64,000 nucleotides of DNA from Nyssa sinensis (Eukaryota > Streptophyta > Magnoliopsida > Cornales > Nyssaceae): positions 62,001 to 126,000 of the forward strand of contig VIRR01000579.1 of NCBI GenBank assembly GCA_008638375.1. The letters are read 5' to 3'. The stretch's first letter is position 1, and each line of letters starts with the position of its first letter. Below are positions 48,931-62,047 of the stretch, one piece after another. The translations under genes were made by a program, and so were the position numbers. The notes beneath the pieces were generated by a model that searched no databases, was not told the origin of the DNA, and worked only from the letters and a program-made list of their open reading frames with translations.

Positions 48931-51900
48931 CTTTGTCGCGACCCGAAACCCACCCTATGTGAATTAGAGGCAATGACCGACACTGCCACTCGGACAAGCC
49001 GTACAAAATCAAATGAATTGCACAAGAGTGATGTCACGCCCCAGATTTTTGCGAACCCGGGGAGCGACTGAACGAAAGAAAAGGAATAAATAAATGACAA
49101 TAAATTAAATTTAAATTAAATCTCCCGCATTATTCCTCAAATTTTTCCCCCAAGATTAAAATTAAATGCTTGTCCCACTTAATGCTCCAATCAATTTAAA
49201 CCATATTTAAAATTGGTCCTTAAAATAGTCTTAAAGTATCTCCAAAAATCCCCCTAAAGTGATGTCTCGGATGCTCAAAAAAGTCTTAGGACATGGTCAA
49301 AAAATAGTTAAATATCAGCCCAAGTTTGGTCCTAGTGGATGCCCAACTGTGGTCTTGAGATCTAGGTCACAACATGACCAAAACATGACCCACAAAGGTC
49401 CCTAAAACAGTCCCTAAATGGGCCCAAAAATTGGCCAAACTTGGCCCAAAATATTGTCTAAAAGGTGTCCCAAAAATAGTTCAAAAGGTGGCCAAAAAGT
49501 AGCTCAAAAGGTGGCCAAACAAGGACGGAACAGCAGGTGGCCGCAGGGGGGCCACGTGCATGGGCAGCAGCAGGCGTGCGCATGGCGCACGGCACTCGGC
49601 GTAGGCTCACGCAGCAGGCTGCGGCAGGGGCTGGGGTAGCAGACTGTTCCAAAATCTGATTTTCTGCATTTTCACTGTTCATGGCTGCAACCCAAATGTT
49701 TCATTTTCTGATTTTTTTTCCAAAGTTTTAAAGGCCACTTTTTCCCCATTTTCAGCCCAACTCCCAAGGACATTATCCTCCTAATTTGGACAGTTTTTCC
49801 AACCATTTAAATGGTGTTTTACACACTTATTTTTTACTTTATTTTCCAAAATTTTGGGCATAGTTTCCTTTGTTTTTTTCCAAGGATTTTCCACCTAATT
49901 TTCCCAACATGTATGAATATAAATTCACCAACAACCCACCTTCATACGGTGGCCACAAACCCATCCAACAAAAACATGCATTCTCCATATTCAACACATC
50001 CATGTAAAATGTAATTAACTACAATCATTATACATTCATTTGATTCACAACTTATGCATATTAACATGGCCCAAGGCCTAAAGTTTACAACTTGTTTCAA
50101 TACAAAACAAAATAAATTGGGCTTATGCCCATACATCCAAAAAGTGCCCCAAGGGCCAAATCTTCAATTTAGTCCACGTCTTCCCATCCTTCAAGACTTG
50201 AAGAAGTCTTAAGTACCCGGGGTCTCATCTGAAATATATTGCCCACGAATGGGTCAGCTCAACTGCTGGTATGATAACTCACTAATACTAGCAACAAATT
50301 TAGGACGTGGCATGTGCAAGTGTACATTCATTTCTACATGCCTCTCTAATCAATCCATACAATGTATTGACAATATTCATAACGCATCCATACAAACTCT
50401 ATATCACATTCATGAATTCATTAATACGATGTAATGAAATTATGCGTGACACACCCATGCAACTCTACGCCACACCCATGTCAACTCTATGTCACACCCA
50501 TGTCAACTCTATGCCATGTTAACTCTATGCCACACCCATGTCTCGGTTTTACGGATCGCATCCGATGGTCCATCGAGTACCACACCTGTTTCACGGGCCG
50601 CCCCCGTCGGGTTAATCAAGCACCAATACATGTCTCGCTTCACTGTCCGGACCCCCTTGGCATGCGAGTACCAAATGGCCAATTTTGAGTTTTTCACCAC
50701 AGGATCTACACCCTCATAATGCATAGCACTTCGTGCTCAACTCATACCATGTGTCCAAGGAATTTCACCATGCCAACATGCCATGATTTCATCATGCAAA
50801 TTCAATGTGACAAATGATCAAACACATTGTCACATCCCCCAGACCCACCCTGTGCGGATTTGGGGCACGTGACAAAGGCCAGTTAGGCACCCATCGGGTT
50901 TTATCAGTTTTTTTGAAAACAAAACCCCGACGATAATCCTAACCACAGGCCATTCCGATCTAAATCCCAAGCATAATGCATTCAACATGTATAATTTAAG
51001 CAGCGGAATTTTCACAAGAGAATGCATACATATATACTTGGCAGAGCATTCAGGATACATCATAGTCAGTCCTATCTTAATCAAGCTTACAAAACAGTTT
51101 CACTACAAAATGTCATAATTTGTTCAGTTACACAAAAAGTACAAAAATGGTATAGATTCACAAAAATGGGTTATCATTTTATCTGGGGGTCTCCAACATT
51201 TTCCCCCTAAGTTCTGGACCTGCTAAACCTGTCCATCTGAGAGTTCCCCTGAAATTATTAAAATAATGGAATGAGCTTTAAAAAGCCCACTGAGTAACAC
51301 AGATATCCAGGCAAGAGTTTCGAATTCAATCTTTGCTTAAATCACATGGTAATTAAATCAGTTTGGAATTAATAGTTCAATAAATCCAAGTCAAGTTCAA
51401 TAGATCAAAACAGATAAACGGTTCAGAGTACTAGCATATCAATCAGAAGTATAGTTAATCATTTGAGAAACTAAAAACCATGTCATCGGTGATATAAGCA
51501 TGCATTTAAAACAATTGCATTTAAAACATATGGTATTCGAAACAATTTAGCAAATCAAGGAGCAGTAACTTAAACAGTGTCAGAAGTTACTCACCTTCAA
51601 TATTCGAGTTTGAAGCTATGAACGGAGCCTTCCTCTTTTCTCCTTAAGCCTAAAACAATTTATAGAGATTTATCAACTCATGACCTTAGACTGAGTAAGT
51701 CTACCCTATGATGGGTTTCATGGAACTAACTTATAGTGGCTAGTTCATAGGTTTTACCTCTTAAGCATTTGGCTTAGGGTTTCAGTGTCTTCACACATTT
51801 ATCGGTTCTGATTTTCATAATATGGACCTAACCATTGAGTTCGGAAGGTCGAAGAAAGTCAATTTAGACTCTCTCGGCTTTTAAATCTGGGTTCGGGTAT

Positions 51901-52439
51901 GTCAGGGGTATTTCGGTCATTTTTCCGTCACATAATTTCTGTCTCGGGTTCGTCATCTAATCATGTATACAGTCTCACAAGTGTCAGGTCTACTACTGGT
52001 ATCAGTTCCGTTGAAATCGGATTTCATTTGGGCCTTGTACAGGGTTAGAGGTATTATGGTAATTTCATACATCATATTTTTTTCGGTACCTCATTTGCAG
52101 TCACGGACCTCACCATTGGACTCAGAAGGTCCGAGACAGTAGGAATACATATATAACTTATGATTTTTGGACAACAGACTAATTTGGAGTATTTAATTTA
52201 ATTAAATGATTTTAATTAAATTAAATTAATTTCGGAATATATATAATATATATATTATTTTTGGCAGAAAATGAACGGTCGAATAGGGTGGCACAGCGGA
52301 CGCGTGCCACCTCCCTCTCCAATAGACACCACGTTCGAGTCACATAAGGCGCAAAATGCGTCTTTTATTTCTGGTTTATATTAAATATATAATATATATA
52401 TATATATATTCTGTCTCATAAGGGTCACACGTAGGTGGG

Positions 52440-52509
52440 TGGCCGAGTGGAAAGAAGGGGCGCGTGGGTTCTGGAGGTCAGGGGTTCGAAACCCCGTAGC
52501 CCCGTTTTT
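52440..52509 (+). other. tRNA-Ser/Leu-like module with T-run
   Basis: TGGCCGAGTGG (52440-52450) matches the Ser/Leu-type A-box. GGTTCGAAACC (52483-52493) is a near-perfect B-box inside a GGGGTTCGAAACCCC hairpin, and TTTTT follows at 52505-52509, a Pol III stop signal. A TA run is directly upstream. The body cannot be folded by eye into a full cloverleaf, so a decayed tRNA or the head of a SINE is likely. Confidence 0.6.
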
Positions 52510-53820
52510 CCTTCCTTCCCTTTCTTTTCTTTTAAACGTAACTATTTAACATATAAACGACCCAAAACGACGCAATTTTATTAATGCAGTGGCAGTCCCT
52601 GGGACAGACACGTGTCCGAGTCAACCCGTCTACTCGGTTTTAAAGACACAGAGTCGACTCAGCGTCGTCTCCTTCATCAAACCCTACACAGTGTTGCCCT
52701 AAAATCTGTAGATTTTCTCTTTCTATTTCGTGAGTTTTAACACACGGTCTCTCTCTGTTTTTCATTCAGATATACTATAAATATGATTTCCATCATTTTG
52801 GAATTCATAAACCAACAATAAATCAACTCAAACGGTAAGGAATAAACCATGCTAGCCGTACCTGCAACTCAACAATACATCCTTATTTCTCAACCATTTC
52901 ATGTGTGGTTTGAAGCTACGTGATCTAAAAATCATAAGGATCAAGACCTTATTTTTATTTTTCAGTTTGGTCTCGGTTTTAGAAGATTTGGGTTTCAAAC
53001 CCGTAGCTTCATTTTCAAATTCGTGGGGCTACAGTGAGTTCTGGAGTCGCGTAGGTATATATATGAGATACCATTAGGGTTTATTTCAGGTCTCGACATG
53101 CAAAATCTCAAATGGTTATGGTCGAATCAGACTTGGTGTTTCCAAGCTTCATCAATGGAGGTTAGTTTCGGGTTTCATGGTTCTTGACCTATCCGAGACC
53201 TCCAACACATACAGTATGCTCCAAACTAGTTCTTAGGGTCAAAAATAACCATGCCTGTAGTCCATTTCTATCAAACAGTTCCAAAATTTACAAAACAAGA
53301 ATTGAAGATAAATTTAGAATTTTACCTTCAAGCAGTAGCAGTTCACACTCTTGGCTTGGTTCAGGCCTTTCCAAATGTCCCTCAAGCTTCTCAGTTCATG
53401 CACCGTGATCCTCAAGTCCCCCCTTACACTTCAAATGGCCAAATTTTCCTCAAACTCCCTTGCATGCAAAGCTTTCTCCCCCTTTCTCTCACTACACTCT
53501 CACACTCTCTCACAGTCCCTCACGTATGCACACACACACTCACACAATTCTGTATTTTCAGAATTCTCTCAAAAGAGAATTTGATGCAAGTTAGGGCATT
53601 TATATATTATAGCTTCATATACATATAGGGCTATACACATATACATATATGTGAGTGTATCTCTGCCCTTAGTGGGGTTAGTGGCTGCTGACCTGATGGA
53701 GGTGATGGAGGGCTATGATGAAGGGAATGCATGCAAGGCCATTGGCCAATTTGGGTGGTGGCTTGGGCAAGATTATAGGTTATATACATATATTACTGTA
53801 TATATGCACAAAGTAACCAA

Positions 53821-53890
53821 CAGCCTAGTTGGTAACTTTTTGGGACAGATTTTACCTACCTTGGTAGGTCAAGGGTTCAATTCCCCTTGG
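53821..53890 (+). other. tRNA-like A-box/B-box module in G2
   Basis: CAGCCTAGTTGG (53821-53832) matches 11 of 12 A-box positions and GGTTCAATTCC (53874-53884) matches 10 of 11 B-box positions. Homologous to 9876-9950 in G1, at the same distance from the LTR end. Confidence 0.6.
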
Positions 53891-54417
53891 CCTCTCAAGT
53901 GACCATTTTCTCCCATTTTTCTGGTTAAGGCCCTGTTTGGTTGTCGCAAAATCCCAGTTTCACTGTTTTGGCCTTAACTCCCAATCCGTAACTCCTTTTT
54001 CAGTGCGGTTTCTTTTTGTCACTTCCTACTCAGAATATCTTTCATTAACCAAGGTCCAATGTCAGTTTTTATTTTCTCGAGTTTCCCATAATTAACTAAT
54101 TTGAGTTTTATCACTATTAAAAATAGACATTAAATTAGCTAAACCCGACATTTCATTTCCAAAATAGTTTTCAATACACAAAACATGTCGGTCAGGTAAT
54201 TGGGGTGTTACACACATGGTGTGCATTTTCAAGTCATGCCTTTAAACCCCACATGATTCATAACTTTAAATTTCCAACCATGCTTCACATAACATAGGTC
54301 ATAACCACACACCTTAACACATTTTTCAAGCCACAATGTCACCATTTCACTAACCACAATGAATTTCACAAAATCACTAACATTCCACACAAGACTAAGA
54401 CATTACACAACCAATTC

Positions 54418-57400
54418 TGTCACGACCCGAAACCCACCCTGTGCGGATCTCGCATCACGACTGCTACCCTCAAGCCCGAGGACCCTTGGGCGAAGGCTCA
54501 CATAAGCAGCGGTATCAAATAGATGTGCGACACATGATTGCGGAAGCGTGAAAAACTTCTTTTTTTTTTTTAAATTACGCACATCCGTCCGGTACTGCCG
54601 CTCCTTACATAGCATACATGATTTAACATTCAGAGTATAACTAAAAGTTAAAAGACTTCATAAATACATTACATGTTCAGTTGCCCCGTGGGGCTTATAC
54701 ATAATAGGGTACTATTTTACTAATACAAAATTTCATACTTGATGTTCGTAGTACTAGACAAAACTACTTGAACATAACTTCCAAAAATAACAAATTTATC
54801 ATCGTCGTCCTCAAGTCGAGACTGCTGCTAATCACCTGAAAGGGGGATCCGAACAAAGTCTGGGTAAGCTAATCTAAGCTTGTGAGCAATTCCAGTATTC
54901 GTCATGGGGTTTTCAATTAGCAGTGGTTTTTAGTACATAAGAGTTTGTAAAACATTCACTGCCAATTGCTCGTATACTTGAACATAGAACATATGCATTT
55001 CATAAAATAGATAGCTTTGAAACATTTAAAGTATTCAAGCTAAACTTATACTTCATCAAATAGAGTATATAACTCGAAACATATGCATTTCATAAAACAG
55101 ATAGCTTTGAAACATTTAAAGTATTCAAGCTAAACTCGTACTTCGTCAATAAAGTATATAAACTTTAAAACACATAAATATGTATTATGAAAATGAGGGT
55201 AAACCTGCTTTCATTTTCAAAATCACTTTGTCATCTTTTTTCTTTAATTAGGTGGAATCTGTTTCGAACCAGACTCCCCTTTTACTAAAATGCTGCAATG
55301 CTACAATAGAGATATCCCGTACCAGGGGGATCAGATCCTGTTACCTAGCATTTTGACAGTCAATTGAGTTCCGTGCAACCCAAAATCCCATGATGTTTTT
55401 ACAAATTAATTGGGTTTCGTACAACCCAAAAATTTGTGGGTGCTTATGCACAATTTATCTTACAAAACATTTATCACATGGCTTCTTCAATGGATACTTT
55501 CATGAGTATTTAAAACATGAAATGTATAACTTCTATAATAGAACTTCAAATACTTGTAACAATCAAATTCAGAATATTTAACAAGATTTGAATTTTAACT
55601 TAGACATGCTGAAAACACATTTTTAAGAAAACTGTAAAGAAAACATTCACTGAGCATGTCACAATAGGGTTTATAAAAATAGAACAATTTAAAACTGAAT
55701 CATGTAAATACTGAATTTGAAACTTCAAATACTTCATATCTTTGAACTTAAAACCTTTTCAAATCCATGGAGTTAAATCTCCAATTCAAACACAGGGTTA
55801 CTCACCTTGGTCCTTTAGGGTTAGTGCTAAAATGCGTTTTCCCACTTTCCTTGTAGTTCCTAAGAACAATTCATAAACATCTCATCAACTTTATATTCAT
55901 TGTAATATCATCTCGATATTCTTTAACTTATGCTTAAATCGTATTAGACCCTAAAACGATTTCATAATTTCATATGTAATTAACTTAATTCGTACTCATA
56001 ACCTATGATACAATTTAATGTGTTAGGAATTGAATTTATTTTAATTTATACTCTTCTGGCAGCTCTATTAACTTTAAATTAAAGTTATTCACTTTACATA
56101 TTTACGTGTCGTGTCTTTTCGTAATTCATTTCCTCGTATACGCCTTAGATTAGTACTTTGGCATTACTTTAATTTATAGTCATCTGACAGATGCTATTCA
56201 ACAAATTTTATGTCTTTTTATTTTAGACGTTTCTTTTGGTCGAATAGACTCTACCATTGAGTCCGGAACGTCGAAGAAAGTCAGTTTAGGCTTTCCTAAA
56301 ATTTAATTCAGACTTTTGTATGAAAAAGGACAAAATGGTCATTTATCGTTTTACGTGTCACATTTTTTCGTACTTCGTTTCGTAATTTGGACTCCATTAT
56401 TGAGTCCGGGATGTCAAAGAAAGTCAATTTAGACCTTCCCTGGTTTTATTTTGGCTTTTGAGGTACTAGGGGTAATTTGGTCATTTTACCCCCTTACGTG
56501 TCTTTATGTTCGGGACCTCATCTCATGTCATGGACCTCACCATTGGACTCAGAAGGTCCGAGATAGTAAGAATATACTAATAATTTATAAATTTTAGACA
56601 AGGGGTATTTTGGTTATTTACCCCTGTACGTGTCTTTATTTTTCAGGACCCCGTCTCGTAAAACGGACCCCACCATTAGTCTCAGAATATCCTAAAATAG
56701 TAAAGATTCACAATTCGTATGTTTAATTTGGACTTTATTTGCCTTAGTTATGACCTAGGGGCAAAATAATAATTTTACTTTATTTATTAAATAATTAAAT
56801 TAATTATTTAATTATTTTTCTAGGGGTTTAATTGCATAGAATTTCCCTCAGTTGGGCCACAGTGGAATTCCTTAGAAATTCTGGGGTCAAACCGTAAATA
56901 ACAAAAGGTTTGGTTTATTTAGTTCTAACTAAATCAGAAAACCCAAGGGTTCAGTCCGATTGAAAGTGAACCGGTCCGGTCTGGTTGTAAACCAACCGGT
57001 TCAGTGGGTTTATTTACATGTGGCTAACGTCATGAGGGTTCATTCAAATTAAACCAAAGACAAAACGCTGTCGTCCCATTTAATTCGGTGGCAAGCCCAG
57101 AGGCTGCCACGTGTCCCTAGTTAACCCACCCGTTTTAACCGAGTGACGAGTTGACTCGTCGTCTTCCCCATCATCTCTATCACTGTTGCCCTAATCTCGA
57201 AGTTAAAAACCTCCATTTTCGTGGAGTTTGGTTCGAGAATTCTTGACTGTTTTCAATCAAAAATGTTTCTAGTATATAAACAATTCATTTGGCATTCGTT
57301 TGAAGAATTAAAACTGGTTCATGTGCTCAGTTTCGGGTTTGATAATTCAAACCTGCAAGTCAGTCGTAAGTGCTCGATTCTGAGCCAAATCCTAGTGGGA

Positions 57401-58427
57401 TTTGTTTCATTGTGATCCCCTCTTCATGGGGTTTTATTTCCCATTCAAAAAATGGATTTAAAGGTAAATTTGTAGGGTTGGGTTTTGAAACCCGTACCTG
57501 CAATTGGATTTTTGGAGGGCTTTCTTTTAGTTTTGTGATCGCGCACATAGGTTTTTAACACCCTTATAGAGTGTAATTGAGGTCCCAACCAACCAAATAG
57601 AGCTTGGTTACCATGGATTCAGACCTGCTATAGCATGGTCTTCAATGGCGGATTGCTGTTGGGCTACGTATTTTTAGGTGTTTTAAAGCTTGAACTTCAT
57701 GCTTAAACTTGTCTAAACATAATCTACATGTCATATATATAAATTTAAGGCTTAAAAACAGTTCATGCATAGAAAATTTCTAGAGAGAGAATAAGAATGT
57801 TTTCATGGGTTTACCTTTTTGAGTTGGTTTCCCCTTCCTTCTTCCTCTGATTCTTCTTGTATTCTGCTTAGTTTCTTTTCTTTTGGTTTCTTTCGTAAGG
57901 AAACAACATGCTTGGCATGTTTTGGATTTTAAAGAAGAGGTAACCGACCTCTCTCTCTCTCTACTGTTCTCTCTCTCTCTTTCCTGATTTCGTAGCCCTA
58001 CACTAGCCTTCACATCTCATCAATCTCTCTGTTCTTCCATTTAATTTTGTTCTTCCCAATCTCCCCTTTACATTTAATTCATGCTTGATATTTTGTAAGT
58101 TATATATAGATATATTTATATATATATATATATATATTATATAAGCACACACACACTAACACATGAAGACACACACACACTGCTGACACACACACACACC
58201 CATTCACACTACTGTTCACAATCTTACATATATTTATTTATTTATTTTTACTTTATTCATATACATGCACACATATTTTACTTCATATACATACATATAA
58301 TATTTAATTTATAATTAATATAAACATTTCTTATACTTTAATTAATTAATTATTTAAATTAATTAATTATTCTGTTAATCTCGTAATAGGTGCCATATGA
58401 CCCGGTATCCCAGGTCGGGATATTACA
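54418..58427 (-). repeat. B3: solo LTR, 4010 bp, nested in C2
   Basis: TGTCACGACCCG to CAGGTCGGGATATTACA, with TSD AATTC at 54413-54417 and 58428-58432. Splice-like sites: donor GT 57813-57814, exon-like 55806-55859 (54 nt) after TTGTTCTTAG, donor GT 55804-55805, acceptor CCCCCTTTCAG (AG 54836-54837) with CTTAC 29 nt upstream. Four ~140-bp modules at about 56235-56720. CA and TA microsatellites at 58090-58200. No coding. Confidence 0.93.
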
Positions 58428-61400
58428 AATTCCCTTCTAAGATGTCAAGTAAAAATTATATAAATACACATCAAATATAGCAATCAATTACAAAGACAAG
58501 ATAAGTCATTCTCATGGCAACAAAACATCAAATAAACCAAGGAATACATAAAGCCCCAAATTACTAACTCTAAGTCCTTCAAAGTAACACCTCTTAGATA
58601 ACTTCCTAACATGAAATAAACATCTAAACCAATCAATCAACATGTAATAAGGTCAGAAAAACTAAATCTATTCCTAGCTTAGCAATAAATCATACCTAAA
58701 ATCAGTTTTTCTCAAACTGTGGTGGCTGTGTTTGCTGGATGGCTGAACTGTTTAATGAGAATATAGTACTCGTGGAGACGAACAACTTTCCAGAAGAAAT
58801 CTCGGCCAAAATCCCCCTCGAAGTACGTGTTTCAAAGGCTAGAAAGTTGAAAAAGTTAGGGCTTTTGTCTATTTTTCACCCACGGACGAGAGCTCTTTGA
58901 ATTTCAGAGTGTATATCTGTATATAATGGCCCCAAGTGTTCATTTTATAGTGGAGGACAAAGGGGCTAAGGGCAAATGACCATTTTACCTTTAATGAGCC
59001 CCGTAGCCCATTACTCTACAACTCATTCCTCAACGCTTCAATTTAAAATTTGGTTTTAACCAATGTTCATAAAATTATTTTAAATGAAAATTCTCAGAAG
59101 AAAGCATTTTCATTTGAGGTCGGGATCATCCCTTTCCACCCGGGCCACCCGGATGCCCTTTTTGTCCAATTTTGAAACAATTTCCGTTTTTGCTCAAATT
59201 CGTACATAGGTTACCTCACAATATTCTAAGAATATTTACCTTCTATGACACACTCCAAATATGCTTCTAAACATGTCAAACGGTGAACTGACGCATTTAG
59301 ATACTTCACCGGCAAAACCGGGCTTTACCGACAAAACCGTGCATGCAAAATGTTCTACCGAAAAAACAAAAAAAATTTCCTCATTTTTCAGATCTCTACA
59401 AGTGATAAAAAAAAATTTCTTATATTTCTAATCAAATATGGAAGCTACACATATGCAACTTATTTGATAACAAATCAAACTCTAATAATCATCAATCAGA
59501 ATTTCTCCAAGTACGATTTTGATCATCATAAATGACCATTTAAGTCTAACATCATGTCTACTATCATAATATCATAATTTCTAATATTAAGATCAACCTT
59601 ACAAATATATGTTCAGTTTATAACTTGGAGTTTTACATCATCAACATTTGCTCACAAGCTCATCACTAGTTCCACTAGTCACGTCATTGCATTTCCTCCC
59701 ATGTGGTGCTACTTGAAAAATTGTTATAAATATGGAGTGAGCTAAATTAGCTTAGTAAGTAAATTCCCTCGCTCTACCACGGGATAGGGTTAGTTTAGTT
59801 AACAGAATGCAACCAAATGGCAAGCGAAAGTATATAAAGCAATAGCCAGTCACAAGAAAAAATATATCAACAAAGATGACCCGTGGGTCCAAAAGGCATA
59901 TCCCAAAGCAGTTTGAACAAGGTGATGCAAGCAGTTTGGCAAGTCAATAATAGGGATTTAGCCTATACAACAATCAGCTGCCAAATATCACAAGATATCA
60001 AAAGATGTCAAATCGAATCCAATGTTAGGATGTAAAGTGTATCAATAACCGAAGAGTGCATCATCAAATTATATTCAAAATCAAGATATGAGATACTAAC
60101 AAAATAGATTCTATCAACAAATAGGACCCGGCTACCCCTAAAAGCACTCATTCAAGTTTACCCTATTTCGGGTTCCTGAATAGTACTAGAGCTCTTTATC
60201 AAATATCATGTCTTCCATGGACCAGGTGTTGAGTATCATTCCCAATCACCGACCCGTAGGTCCAAATCAAAATCTACGGAATCAGGATGGGCGTTGTGGC
60301 AGACATAACTCCCGGCACTCAAAATAATATCATAATCAGTAGAATTTCACAAGGAATGTACATATACGTGGAATATCAAATTCTCAACAGAGAGAAACAT
60401 AGCAGTTTTTCAATATCCAAATTAAGGTCATAGAAATGAGCAAGCAATCACATCAAAATATTGGCAATTGAAATCTTAACATATTGTGGAATCAATAAAT
60501 GTTAGGTATGTATAAGATTACAAATTGGCAGCATCGAAAAAATATAAGTGTGACATGGCTAAGGAAATACTACATATTAGAGTTCAGGTTTAATTACATT
60601 GGGTTCTTATCATCGCATTCCCATGCGGGTTCCATATTAGCTACTCCATAGCTTTCTTTCCATTTTTCATCATTTGGGTGATCCTATAATCATGGATCAA
60701 AAATACAGTTGTATAATGAATTAGTATTCATCCTAATCTCAAACAATGTTATTTAGTATTTTAAGTTCTTTTGAACTTAGTCTATTCGATTAAGGGCCTT
60801 TAAATTCCCAATTAGGGTTCCCTGATGCCTTATAACTTATTTGGCCCTTCAAGGGCATTATGGTAATTTATACTTTTAATGTCCCATATTTTTTCATACA
60901 CAATTTACGTATTCAGACTTCATTTTGAGTCCATTCAGTCCTTATAACATTTATGTGGACTTATTAATTTCATTTTTATACTTTCGGTAACTTCATTAAG
61001 TCCTAAGGATGTGTTTGTCATTTTTTAGTTTGTTACCAAGTCTTATAAGGGACATCACCATCAAGTTTGAAATATTGAATATAATTAATTTAGGTTTTTT
61101 CGGATCTTAATTCGCATTTATGTGACTTACATTAAGCCTAGGGGCTTTTTTTTAATTTTACACTTTCGTGTGTCACATTTTTCGGTACTTTATTCGCTAA
61201 AATGAACTCCACCGTTGAGTCCAGAATGTCTATTTTTTTGAGCCTTCGTTTCACAAAATGGATCCCACCATTGGGTCTGGAATGTCCCAAAATGTGAAGA
61301 TACGTATTTTTACATTCATCGGGGTTCAATTGGTCACTTAACTAATCATTAGGACGTATATCAAATTATTCCAGTTTACCTGTTCGTATTTTCTGGAATT

Positions 61401-62047
61401 TAATTTCATAAATCAGACTCCGTCGTTGAGTCTGAAACTCCTAAAAATATTGGGTTGCACTATTCTTTAATTGGCTTTCATTTGTCCTATTTTTGGCGTA
61501 AGGGCATTTTTGGTAATTTATCCCATAATTAAAAGGATTTAAAATTAATATTTAATTAATTTCTTGGTCATTTAATAATTAATCAAAACTGTTGGGGTCA
61601 TTTCATAATTAACAGAAACTATTAGGGGTCTAATTATAATTTTAGAAACTATTTAAATAAACCAATTGGTTTAATTAGGTTCCAAGTGAACTGGTCCAAA
61701 ACAGCATTGAACCAACTGGTTCATCTGGTTCAATGTATCATGTTAACGTTAGCCCTACCTTTTTTAAAAAAAATCTTTTAAGTCAAAACGGCGTCGTTCC
61801 ACTTAAGGTTTAAACCCATTTATTAATTCGATTGGGGCCCGGCCCAAATCAAACCCAAGACCCAACCCGGTACTGTTCTTCTTTCCCAATACTCTGGCGA
61901 GGGTTCCGGTGGCCTTCGCCGGTGCCGACGACCATCGCTGGTTGAATTCTGACCAATGCATCAACGTGGTTCGATTCCAAGTTCCATGGGGATTCCATAT
62001 CTAAAATCAAATTTTAATTTTTAGCACCTTGGCTCGTCGAATATAGA

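Larger units (their letters stand above)
50828..54212 (-). repeat. G2: solo LTR, 3385 bp, nested in C2
   Basis: TGTCACATCCCC to TTGGGGTGTTACA, with TSD CACAT at 50823-50827 and 54213-54217. Splice-like sites: donor GT 53324-53325, exon-like 51595-51649 (55 nt, acceptor TTGTTTTAG before it), donor GT 51593-51594, acceptor AG 51249-51250 with CTCAT 23 nt upstream. It holds two tRNA-like modules (52440 and 53821) and ~140-bp modules at about 51830-52140. Confidence 0.93.
49032..59400 (-). repeat. C2: solo LTR (2964 bp net) carrying G2 and B3
   Basis: Own sequence is 49032-50827, 54218-54417 and 58433-59400, with TSD AGTGA at 49027-49031 and 59401-59405. Net length agrees with C1 (2968), which supports the nesting model. 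Ends TGTCACGCCCC and AGATCTCTACA. Confidence 0.93.
40147..62047 (-). mobile_element. D2: non-coding two-LTR element, heavily interrupted
   Basis: A minus-strand element with 3' LTR 40147-45954 (its outer part lost at the B2 junction, with C1 inside), polypurine tract 45955-45967, non-coding interior to 48918, primer site 48919-48930, and 5' LTR 48934-62047 (with C2 inside and cut by H2 at 62048). It has retrotransposon signals but no recognisable gag or pol, like a large retrotransposon derivative. The interruptions make it one of the oldest layers here. Confidence 0.82.
48934..62047 (-). repeat. D2 5' LTR carrying C2, cut by H2
   Basis: Own sequence is 48934-49031 and 59406-62047. It begins TGTCGCGACCCG, one base off the usual TGTCACGACC. 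The part after C2 matches D1 (35000-37500) and D2's own 3' LTR. Several splice-like sites are mutated (acceptor CAAG near 59711, donor GTAATT near 60594), fitting an old copy. H2 cuts it at 62047/62048; the remainder is beyond the window. Confidence 0.83.
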
